NCBI GenBank assembly: GCA_050115555.1
Contig: JASFQI010000019.1
Span: 1-27,815, forward strand
DNA from: JASFQI01 sp050115555
Lineage (GTDB): Bacteria > Desulfobacterota > DSM-4660 > Desulfatiglandales > HGW-15
DNA: 27,815 nt
Direction of reading: 5' to 3'
A model generated the notes under the pieces. The model was not told where the DNA came from. It saw only the letters and a list, made by a program, of their open reading frames with translations, and ran no database searches. Positions 15,546 to 22,402 of the stretch are shown here, one piece after another; position 1 is the first letter of the stretch, and the number at the start of each line of letters is the position of its first letter. Made by a program: the position numbers and the translations under genes.

Positions 15546-16049
15546 GTGGAAACCATTGCCGTTTACTGGGAATCCCAGATCAAGACGTACGGGCTGAACG
15601 AGTTCGACGGGCTTGCCCACGTCCAGTTTGCCTGCCCCCCGAAGCAGATGGCGCCAGTGGGGCAGCTCGTTCGTGAGATGGAGGAGCCCGGCATGCGTAT
15701 GCTCCTCGTCGTGGGGCAGGCGGCCGGAGACGGCCTCCTGGGGCTCGGTCTCCTGATCGGGCAGCAATGGGAGAAGGGCGTGATGCGCAAGCTCCGAGGG
15801 CTCCTGGGCGAGGAAGCGGACTCGTCCCTTCACAGCATCTCGCCCGTTTCGTTGATTTTTCTGCACGGACCACACTTCGGGGACCGATACGGGATTGCGG
15901 ATGCGGCAGTGGGGGCGCTCACCAAGAAGGGAATTCCTATCGTCGCCCTGGGGTGTACAGCATCCTCCATCTACCTGGTCATGCCCGAGGATCAGCGCGA
16001 GGCGGCCGGGCGTTCGCTGAAAGAGGCCTTTTTGATGCCCTCGTCGTGA
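15546..16049 (+). CDS. Orphan ACT-domain-like protein, aspartokinase-tail type (2)
   Basis: This 167-residue protein is read from GTG 15546, which has TTGGAGA at proper spacing; a TTG at 15525 is an alternative. Its C-terminal segment LTKKGIPIVALGCTASSIY followed by MPEDQREAAGRSLKEAF has the strand-helix-strand pattern and spacing of the last ACT domain of aspartate kinases, like the LysC tail at the start of this window. An N-terminal strand IAVYWESQIKTYGL may begin a first ACT unit. No catalytic domain is present. With its neighbour at 14905 it could form a heteromeric ligand-binding module. Function is unknown. Confidence 0.62.
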   Translation: METIAVYWESQIKTYGLNEFDGLAHVQFACPPKQMAPVGQLVREMEEPGMRMLLVVGQAAGDGLLGLGLLIGQQWEKGVMRKLRGLLGEEADSSLHSISPVSLIFLHGPHFGDRYGIADAAVGALTKKGIPIVALGCTASSIYLVMPEDQREAAGRSLKEAFLMPSS

Positions 16050-16098
16050 CGGCGGAAGGCGTGTTTTCCACGACACTTCTTCAAAGGTATCGGACCCC

Positions 16099-17613
16099 AT
16101 GGATTCCGAGAGAGACGACATCACCCAGGAGAAGGAGTGGAGGATCCGGGTCTTTGACTCCCTGTCCTTTCCGACGCTTATCCTGAGCCCGGACAAGGGC
16201 ATTGTGAATGTCAACCACGTCTTTTTTGAAAAGCTCGGCTGCTCGGAAGATGTCATCGGGAAGAAGTGCTACGAGGTCTTTTATCAGTCCAAAGAGCCCT
16301 GCCCGGTGGATCGATGCCCCCTCACCCGCGTCCTTGCAGACAAGCAGGCCCGCACCATTCTGATCAAGACCTTTCAGGAGGACGGCAGGGAGCGCTGGGA
16401 GGATCGTGTGTTTTCCCCCATTCTCGATGATGAGGGCAATGTCCTTTACATCATGGAGAGCATTCGCGATGTGACACGGCTTCGGGTTCTTGAAAAGGAG
16501 CTTCGCGAGACCAAGGAGTTTTTCGAAGGGGTGTTGCTGAGCTCTGCGAGCGCCATCGTGGCGGCCAAGCGCACCGGAGAGATCCTCTTCATGAACCGCG
16601 CGGCGGAAGACCTCTTCGGGTACCGTATGGAGCAGGTCCAGGGAAAGAAGAGCGTGGAGCAGGTCTATCCTTCCGGCAAGGCCAGGGAAATCATGAGAAT
16701 GCTCCAGGACGAGGCCATCGGTGGAAGGGGGAAGCTTCCACCGACCAAGATCGTGATCATCAACGCGGACGGGCAGGATATTCCCGTTGAGATGACGGCG
16801 GCCATTATCTACGAGGGGGAGGAGGAGGTGGCCACCATGGGAATTTACAACGACCTCCGGGAGCGGCTCGCCGTGGAAAAAAAGCTGAAGGAGGCCCAGG
16901 TACAGCTTGCGCATTCCGAGAAAATGGCCTCCCTGGGACAGCTTGCTGCGGGCGTGGCCCACGAGCTCAACAATCCCCTGACGGGCATTCTTCTCTACCT
17001 CAATCTGGTGCTCGAGCGCCTGGAGGAGGGCAGCGATTACAGGGAAGACCTGGAGTACGTCCTGGAGGACGCGAACCGCTGCAAGAACATCATCAAGGAT
17101 CTCCTGGCCTACAGCCGGCAGGCCGCTCCCCAGAAGGAGATCTTTCAGGTGAACTCGCTTGTAGAGCAGGGGCTGGGCCTCATTCGCGATCAGAAGCTCT
17201 TCATCAACATCGACGTGGTCAAGGAGATGTCGGACGAGATGATGTTGATCCACGCGGACAAAAACCAGCTCAGCCAGGTGATCATCAACATGGCCATCAA
17301 CGCCATTGACGCCATGGACCGAAAGGGCGTCCTGACGTTTCGAACGTATCGGGACAAACCGTCCAGAAAGGTGTTCATTGAAATTTCGGACACGGGCAGC
17401 GGAATCTCCGAGGATCACCTGACCAAAATTTTCGACCCGTTTTTCACGACCAAGGAGCCGGGAAAGGGGACCGGCCTGGGGCTCAGCACCAGCTACGGGA
17501 TCGTAAAGGAGAATGGTGGAGAGATCCACGTCAAGGACACGGGATCCCACGGCACGACATTCCTGCTGGAACTCCCCCTGTATGTGCCGACGGATACCGA
17601 TGAGGAGGCCTGA
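16099..17613 (+). CDS. Cytoplasmic PAS-PAS sensor histidine kinase with cysteine-rich PAS
   Basis: This 504-residue kinase lacks membrane segments, so it senses an internal signal. PAS1 (~12-130) carries three cysteines, Cys57, Cys68 and Cys73, in GKKCYEVF...PCPVDRC, a pattern found in many anaerobe PAS domains and possibly a redox or metal site. PAS2 spans ~140-260 and ends in a coiled linker. The H-box is GVAHELNNPLTGIL with His288, followed by an N-box (NMAINAIDAMDRKG), DTGSGI, DPFFTTK and GTGLGLS. It lies 49 bases after the second ACT-like gene and 60 before the hybrid kinase. The lone receiver at 14475 is a natural phosphate acceptor (inference). The last codons sit in a 9-bp direct repeat GGAGGCCTG (17604-17612, 17616-17624). 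Confidence 0.93.
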   Translation: MDSERDDITQEKEWRIRVFDSLSFPTLILSPDKGIVNVNHVFFEKLGCSEDVIGKKCYEVFYQSKEPCPVDRCPLTRVLADKQARTILIKTFQEDGRERWEDRVFSPILDDEGNVLYIMESIRDVTRLRVLEKELRETKEFFEGVLLSSASAIVAAKRTGEILFMNRAAEDLFGYRMEQVQGKKSVEQVYPSGKAREIMRMLQDEAIGGRGKLPPTKIVIINADGQDIPVEMTAAIIYEGEEEVATMGIYNDLRERLAVEKKLKEAQVQLAHSEKMASLGQLAAGVAHELNNPLTGILLYLNLVLERLEEGSDYREDLEYVLEDANRCKNIIKDLLAYSRQAAPQKEIFQVNSLVEQGLGLIRDQKLFINIDVVKEMSDEMMLIHADKNQLSQVIINMAINAIDAMDRKGVLTFRTYRDKPSRKVFIEISDTGSGISEDHLTKIFDPFFTTKEPGKGTGLGLSTSYGIVKENGGEIHVKDTGSHGTTFLLELPLYVPTDTDEEA

Positions 17614-17673
17614 GTGGAGGCCTGGGTTCATTTATATATATAGCTGATTTTTTTATGAAAGGGAAAAATACCG

Positions 17674-19161
17674 TTGACTGAAGAAACCTCTTTGGAACAG
17701 GGTCCGAAGCCGAAAATCCTCGTGATCGACGATGAGAAGCGCATTCGAGACGGAGTGCACCGGACATTGACCCAGGAAGGGTTTGAGGTGGCCCGGGCTG
17801 AGAGCGGGCAACAGGGAATCGAAATGATCGAAGCGGAGCATTTCGATATGGTCCTGTTGGATTTGATGATGCCCGGATTGTCCGGATTCGACGTGCTGAG
17901 CCATGTCAAGTCGATTCACCCGGAAACCGTAATCGTAGTGATTTCCGGCTATGCAACGTTTGAGCACTCCATCGAGGCCATGAAGAAAGGGGCCTTTGAC
18001 TTCATTCCCAAACCCTTTGCTCCGGATCAGCTCCGGTTGGTGGTCTACAAGTCACTGGAATACACGCGCACGCTCCAGGACATCGCCCATGAGAAATCCC
18101 GGCTTCGGGTGCTCATCAACCAGTTGGACAGCGGAGTCATGGCAACGGACGGAGAGAAGCGGGTGGCCTTGGCGAACCCGGCCTTCAAGCGGATGATCGG
18201 GTATCACGGGGGAAGTGTGATCGGGAAGCCTGTGGCTTTCTGCGTGCAGGACGAGAAGCTGATGCAGATGATCGATCAGGCCCTTTCCATGCCCGAGGAC
18301 CAGTTCGCCGAGTTGAGCGAGGAATTGAGCTTCGAGACCCGCGGCGAGGAACAGGAGATCATCGTGGGGGCCCGCTGCGCCCCGTTTCGGGATCGCACGG
18401 GCCGCACCCTGGGCACGGTGACGCTCCTGCACGACATCACCGCGCTGAAGCAGATGGATCAGCTCAAGAGCGATTTCGTGTCCATGGTCGCCCATGAGAT
18501 TCGCAGCCCCATGAACTCGGTGCTGGCACAGCTCAAGGTGGTGAGGGACGGGCTGGCCGGGGAGCTCACGGAAAAGCAGCAGGAGATCCTGGGTCGGGCT
18601 TCGGAAAAGATTCGAGCCCTCTCGGATTTAACCACGGAGTTGCTGGATTTAGCCAAGATCGAATCGGGCTTGATCACTCAGGAGAGAGAGCGCCTGTCCA
18701 TAGGCGAGCTTCTGAAGGATCAGGTGACCTTTCACGAGGCCAAGGCCCAGGCCAAAGACATTCGCCTGGAAATGGGCTCCCTGCCGGATTTGCCCCGGGT
18801 GCTGGCCAACCGGGCCAACATGGAAGAGGTCCTCTCCAACCTCATCACCAATGCCATCAACTACACTCCGGAGGGGGGCCGGGTCACGGTTTCCGCGGAC
18901 ACGGAGGAGGACTACCTGCACGTCCGGGTGGAGGACACGGGCATGGGGATCGCCGAGGAGGAGATCGGCCAGATCTTCAACCGGTTCTACCGCGTGAAAA
19001 ACGAGAAGACCATGTACATCTCCGGGACGGGCCTGGGGCTGCCGATCGTGAAGAGCATCCTGGACGCTCATAACGGCCTCATTCGCGTGGACAGCGTGGT
19101 GGACCAGGGAACGACGTTTCACGTCTATCTCCCGCTGTCCGGCGATTCTTCTACCCCATGA
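17674..19161 (+). CDS. Receiver-PAS-histidine kinase hybrid protein
   Basis: This 495-residue protein has an N-terminal receiver (~13-130; acceptor Asp63 in LLDLMMPG, Lys113 in IPKP), a PAS domain (~140-258, ending LLHDITALKQMDQ), and a kinase core with H-box SMVAHEIRSPM (His274), N-box SNLITNAINYTPEGG, DTGMGI and GTGLGLPIV. There is no membrane helix. The reading frame must begin at TTG 17674 (or TTG at residue 6), because upstream in-frame ATG codons are absent; the ribosome binding site is weak (AAAGGGA). The receiver at the front can control the kinase's own activity, as in phosphorelay networks. Its 3' end overlaps the convergent flagellar gene by 11 bases. Confidence 0.92.
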   Translation: MTEETSLEQGPKPKILVIDDEKRIRDGVHRTLTQEGFEVARAESGQQGIEMIEAEHFDMVLLDLMMPGLSGFDVLSHVKSIHPETVIVVISGYATFEHSIEAMKKGAFDFIPKPFAPDQLRLVVYKSLEYTRTLQDIAHEKSRLRVLINQLDSGVMATDGEKRVALANPAFKRMIGYHGGSVIGKPVAFCVQDEKLMQMIDQALSMPEDQFAELSEELSFETRGEEQEIIVGARCAPFRDRTGRTLGTVTLLHDITALKQMDQLKSDFVSMVAHEIRSPMNSVLAQLKVVRDGLAGELTEKQQEILGRASEKIRALSDLTTELLDLAKIESGLITQERERLSIGELLKDQVTFHEAKAQAKDIRLEMGSLPDLPRVLANRANMEEVLSNLITNAINYTPEGGRVTVSADTEEDYLHVRVEDTGMGIAEEEIGQIFNRFYRVKNEKTMYISGTGLGLPIVKSILDAHNGLIRVDSVVDQGTTFHVYLPLSGDSSTP

Positions 19162-19969
19162 TATCCAGAAGGCTCCCGAGCATCTCGTCCTCGGTCTGGA
19201 TCACCTTGAGGTTGGCCTCATACCCCCGTTGGAGGGGAATCGTGCCTGTGATCTCGCGGGCCATATCCACGTTTGAATGCTCCAGCGTATTGGAGACGAT
19301 GTGACCCAGCCCGTTGCTCCCCGGGCTTCCGGTTACGCCTGCGCCGCTCTCGGACGTTTCCAGGTACAGGTTGCCTCCCGCCTTTTGAAGCCCCTGAGGG
19401 TTGGAAAAGCGGGCCTCGGCGATCTGATACAGGGGAATGGTATCCCCATTGGAAAAATGCCCTTCCACCGTGCCGTCCTGCTGGATCTCAAAGCCCTGAA
19501 GGTCTCCAATCTCGCTGGCAGCCTCATCCAGGCGAATGTCCTCGATGGAGCCGACTCGCTCCCCGTTTTCATCCAACCGCCAACCCTGGACCACATGCCC
19601 TTCAGGGTTCACCAGCACCCCTTCCTCATTGAAATGGAAATTTCCCGCACGGCTGTAAACGACCTCTTCGCTGTCCGATCGGCGCAGGACAAAGAATCCG
19701 TCTCCTTCGATGGCCAGGTCGGTGCTGTTCCCGGTGAGTTCGATAGGGCCCTGGTCAAAGACCTCGTCGATGTCTGAAAGGGTGCACCCCCGGCCGACCT
19801 GCGATGTGCCCGAGGCGGTCGAGACGGACTGGGAGGCAAGGTCCTGGCAGGTGCTGGTGCTGCTCTTGAACCCCACGGTGTTCACATTGGCCAGATTGTT
19901 GGCCTTGACCTGCATGCTCTTTCCAAAGGTGTTCAGGGCGGACAGGCTCGAGTAAATGGAAGCGATCAT
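19151..19969 (-). CDS. Flagellar hook/basal-body rod-type protein (FlgE/FlgF/FlgG family)
   Basis: This 272-residue protein has both family end-signatures: the N-terminal rod domain (SLSALNTFGKSMQVKANN, then LANVNTVGFKSS) and the C-terminal rod domain (NVDMAREITGTIPLQRGYEA). The middle holds the DLAIEGDGFFVL segment typical of FlgF, FlgG and FlgE. FlgE hooks are usually longer than 400 residues, so this is nearer to FlgF/FlgG in size, while its C-terminus looks hook-like; no symbol is assigned. The ATG at 19969 with GGGAG at 12-8 bases before it is preferred to a far upstream in-frame ATG that would lie over the riboswitch expression region. Such proteins are exported through the flagellar type III apparatus. 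No other flagellar gene is nearby. Control by a sigma-28 promoter and a c-di-GMP riboswitch is predicted. Confidence 0.92.
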   Translation of the reverse strand: MIASIYSSLSALNTFGKSMQVKANNLANVNTVGFKSSTSTCQDLASQSVSTASGTSQVGRGCTLSDIDEVFDQGPIELTGNSTDLAIEGDGFFVLRRSDSEEVVYSRAGNFHFNEEGVLVNPEGHVVQGWRLDENGERVGSIEDIRLDEAASEIGDLQGFEIQQDGTVEGHFSNGDTIPLYQIAEARFSNPQGLQKAGGNLYLETSESGAGVTGSPGSNGLGHIVSNTLEHSNVDMAREITGTIPLQRGYEANLKVIQTEDEMLGSLLDIMG

Positions 19970-19976
19970 GGAGGAT

Positions 19977-20019
19977 CTCCCGTTCCTTTTTCGTGGTGAG
20001 AAGGGTGCAAAGCCGGGAG
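19977..20019 (-). promoter_or_regulatory. Possible ribosome-binding-site sequestering pair
   Basis: On the minus strand CTCCCG (20019-20014) is complementary to CGGGAG (19982-19977), which contains the Shine-Dalgarno sequence of the flagellar gene. Pairing would hide the ribosome binding site, so this could be the expression platform of the upstream c-di-GMP aptamer. No intrinsic terminator was seen between aptamer and gene, which fits translational control. This is inference from six base pairs. Confidence 0.4.
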
Positions 20020-20078
20020 CAGATGAGAAGGAGTTCCGGGGGAGGCCCTGTTTTAGAGGAAAGTGCAAGGCGATGCCT

Positions 20079-20166
20079 GCATCAGGGAACCCTGCCGCCC
20101 TGTCCTCGGAATCCGGGAGTTAGGCCGATGGCTTTGCGTCCCACCCTTTCGGGTGGTTTGCCTTTA
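20079..20166 (-). promoter_or_regulatory. Cyclic di-GMP-I riboswitch (GEMM-I aptamer)
   Basis: Read on the minus strand, the region contains the GEMM-I conserved core in order. GGCAAACC lies at 20162-20155, followed by a P2 stem ACCC-GAAA-GGGT capped by the GAAA tetraloop. GGGACGCAAAGCC lies at 20142-20130, then GGCCTA at 20126-20121, and CAGGGTTCCCTGATG at 20094-20080 closes the P3 side. These are the signature elements of the c-di-GMP-I class, including the tetraloop that docks into P3. It lies ~110 bases upstream of a flagellar hook/rod-type gene on the same strand, a typical target because c-di-GMP governs motility. Whether the switch is on or off cannot be told. Confidence 0.92.
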
Positions 20167-20179
20167 TCTGACACTTGGT

Positions 20180-20207
20180 CTATCGGCAGTTGGGAAGGAA
20201 AACTTGA
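20180..20207 (-). promoter_or_regulatory. Flagellar sigma-28 (FliA) promoter
   Basis: On the minus strand TCAAGTTT (20207-20200) and GCCGATAG (20187-20180) each match the sigma-28 consensus TAAAGTTT / GCCGATAA at seven of eight positions. The spacer is 12 bases instead of the usual 11. The predicted start near 20173 lies just before the 5' edge of the c-di-GMP aptamer, so promoter, riboswitch and flagellar gene line up in order. Confidence 0.75.
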
Positions 20208-20231
20208 GAAAAAAAGGAAAGGGATGCCGGA

Positions 20232-21947
20232 TCAGGCCGTGCCCTTGTGAACGACGAATTTCCCGATGATCAGGGCGTCGAGCCCGGAAGAGAAAAACGT
20301 ACGGATCGCGTCCTGGGGAGAGCACACAATGGGCTCTCCCTTCAGGTTGAAGGACGTGTTGAGCACGAGGGGAACCCCGGTCCGGGCGCGAAAGCAGTCG
20401 ATCAACCGGTAGTACAGGGGGTTCTGCTCTTTGGTTACGGTGTGGAGCCTTCCAGAGCCGTCCACGTGGGTCACGGCGGGGATCTCCTCCTGCTTTTCCG
20501 GCCGGATGGGCAGCACCTTTTCCATGTAAGGCGTGGGAACCGAGTTCACGAAGTACTCATCCACGTGCTCCTTCAGGACCGAAGGGGCAAACGGCCGGAA
20601 CGGCTCCCTGTACTTCACGGTTTCATTGACCTTGTCCTTCATGGACGGGTCCCTAGGATCTGCGAGGATGCTCCGGTTTCCGAGTGCCCTGTCTCCGAAC
20701 TCGATACGGTTTTGAAACCATCCCAGGATCTTCCCCTCCTGGATCAGGGCGGCGGCCTCGTCCGCAGGATCCTCCACGGGCTGATACCGGATCTTGAACT
20801 TGTCCAGGGTCGCCCGAATCTCTTCGTCGGAAAAACCCGGCCCGAAGTAGTTCGTGGTCATGGTGTAGGTCCTCGGCTGGTCCTGGATCTGGTGGTACAG
20901 GTAGTAGGCCGAGCCCAGACTTCCACCGCTGTCGTCCGGCATGGGAGGGACGAAAACATCCTGAAACGGCGTGTTGGAGAGGACCTTGCCGTTTGCCACG
21001 GAGTTGTACACGACGCCCCCGCTGAGGACCAGGTTGTCCAGACCGGTCCGTTCGTGAAGCTGCCCGATGAGGTAACAGTAGATGTCTTCGGTCACTCTCT
21101 GCGCCGCGGCGGCAAAGTCGTAGTAATCCTGATTCAGGGGGCGGCCCTTTTCGTTGGGCGGCAGCCCTACGAGCGCAGCGAGCTTGGGATGGTACATCAG
21201 GGGGCGATGAAACTGGTAGTGGTTGAAGTAGGAGAGGTCCAGTTCGAATCCGCCCTCCTCCTTGAGGTGAAACAGGCTGTGCAAGGCCTCGTAGTAACGT
21301 TGGGGATCGCCGTAGGAGCTCGCTCCCATGACCTTCCACTCGTCGTTTTTCGGTCGAAACCCCAGGTACTCCGTCATGGAGGCATAGAAGGATCCCAGGC
21401 TGTGAGGAAACTCCTGACTCCAGATCCTCCTGATTTTATTCCCTTTTCCTTCACAGAAGACGGTCGAGTGCTTCTCGCCGAATGCATCGATGGCCATGAT
21501 GGCGGCTTCCTCGAACGGGGAGAAAAAGAAGGCGGACGCATGGGCCAGGTGGTGCATGATGTAGTAGATGTTCAACTCGACGCCGTCGGAGAACGAAATG
21601 ATTTGCCGGGAGTAGTCGGCGGCTTCGTTCGGTTTGAGCGACATGAGGTGGTTTGGGACGTTGTAAAGGATTTCCCCCAGGTACCTGTGACGCTGGGACT
21701 GCGCAGGGCTGAACGCCTCCAGGTTGATGGCCGGGTTCCACGCGACGGTCACGGCATCGACGTCGTCGAGTCTCAACCCCGCGGTCTTGAGCGCTTCCCG
21801 AATGCCCCGCATGGGAAAGGCTCGGGAACGCTTCTGCCGGTCCAATCGCTCCTCTTCCACGGCAAAATGGATTTTTCCATCGATCACAAGGGCTGATGAA
21901 GTCACAAACCCAGCGCTGTTCAAACCAAGAATCACGTTGCGTGCCAT
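20232..21947 (-). CDS. Carbamoyltransferase, NodU/CmcH/TobZ family
   Basis: This 571-residue protein belongs to the O-carbamoyltransferases that use carbamoyl phosphate and ATP to carbamoylate hydroxyl groups of sugars or natural products. The N-terminal TsaD/Kae1-like domain begins VILGLNSAGFVTSSALV and carries the metal-binding HxxxH pair (His132, His136) and Asp154 in AIDAFGE. The C-terminal domain has the signature EFGDRALGNRSILADPR, then FRPFAPSV and NTSFNLKGEPIV. The length is typical. It is transcribed alone, divergent from the aminotransferase, and no glycosyltransferase or biosynthetic cluster lies beside it, so the acceptor is unknown. Cell-surface polysaccharide or a small molecule are both possible. 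Confidence 0.94.
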   Translation of the reverse strand: MARNVILGLNSAGFVTSSALVIDGKIHFAVEEERLDRQKRSRAFPMRGIREALKTAGLRLDDVDAVTVAWNPAINLEAFSPAQSQRHRYLGEILYNVPNHLMSLKPNEAADYSRQIISFSDGVELNIYYIMHHLAHASAFFFSPFEEAAIMAIDAFGEKHSTVFCEGKGNKIRRIWSQEFPHSLGSFYASMTEYLGFRPKNDEWKVMGASSYGDPQRYYEALHSLFHLKEEGGFELDLSYFNHYQFHRPLMYHPKLAALVGLPPNEKGRPLNQDYYDFAAAAQRVTEDIYCYLIGQLHERTGLDNLVLSGGVVYNSVANGKVLSNTPFQDVFVPPMPDDSGGSLGSAYYLYHQIQDQPRTYTMTTNYFGPGFSDEEIRATLDKFKIRYQPVEDPADEAAALIQEGKILGWFQNRIEFGDRALGNRSILADPRDPSMKDKVNETVKYREPFRPFAPSVLKEHVDEYFVNSVPTPYMEKVLPIRPEKQEEIPAVTHVDGSGRLHTVTKEQNPLYYRLIDCFRARTGVPLVLNTSFNLKGEPIVCSPQDAIRTFFSSGLDALIIGKFVVHKGTA

Positions 21948-22015
21948 TCAGGAAGTCCTTTCTCCTTCATATATTGCACCCCCGAGCATATCGGGGGCCA
22001 TACGATCCTTCCGGG

Positions 22016-22083
22016 AATCCCCGTGAAAATGCTTCGCTCGCGCATTCCTCATCCCGCCGGAGCGGGAACGCGGGGAGATTCAA
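22016..22083. repeat. Dispersed repeat, copy 2
   Basis: This matches 2266-2323 over its left part (AATCC, then TGAAAATGCTT through GCGCATTCCTCA) and its right end (GCGGGGAGATTCAA). The centre holds TCCCGC-CGGA-GCGGGA, a perfect hairpin missing from copy 1. Both copies read in the same direction and lie in non-coding DNA. It may be a family of small palindromic elements, without a coding capacity of its own. Confidence 0.7.
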
Positions 22084-22142
22084 TTCACCTGGAAGGCGTC
22101 CTGTGCAGGACCCTGTGTACCGAAATCGGTCCTCCGTGTAAA

Positions 22143-22170
22143 GCACCTTCCGGGAGTTCCCCGGAAGTGC
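22143..22170. other. Long imperfect hairpin
   Basis: GCAC-C-TTCCGGG pairs with CCCGGAA-GTGC around a short loop, about 11 pairs with one bulged C. No T-tract follows on the plus strand. It sits in the middle of the hairpin-dense spacer and may be a palindromic repeat or leader structure. Confidence 0.45.
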
Positions 22171-22402
22171 AGTGAAGTCCGACCTCTTCATTGCCGGTTG
22201 AGGCGCCGGCGCATCCGCTTTGCGGATACTACAGGAGGGAGGGCGGAGTCAAAAGGAAAAAGCGAAGGCGGGGGGGATATGGTGAAACGAGCAGATGGTT
22301 GTAATCGGATGGACAACCGGGGCCAATTCGATTAGAATTCCTACCCCATAGACTGAGGGTCACGCATTATTCGCTTCCTATTTCGTCGCGGAGGGTATGC
22401 AC

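Larger units (their letters stand above)
21948..22402. other. Hairpin-dense divergent spacer
   Basis: No gene is supported in these 455 bases between the carbamoyltransferase and the aminotransferase. The following perfect or near-perfect stems occur: CCCCCGA/TCGGGGG (21979-21997), TCCCGC/GCGGGA inside the dispersed repeat, GTCCTG/CAGGAC (near 22096-22109), an ~11-bp stem at 22143-22170 with one bulged base, and ATCCGC/GCGGAT (22213-22227). Both gene promoters must lie here, but none is clear enough to call. Confidence 0.55.

Noticed and set aside
20247..21896. 549-residue open frame on the strand opposite the carbamoyltransferase
   Set aside because: It is a shadow of a clear carbamoyltransferase gene that carries all family motifs.
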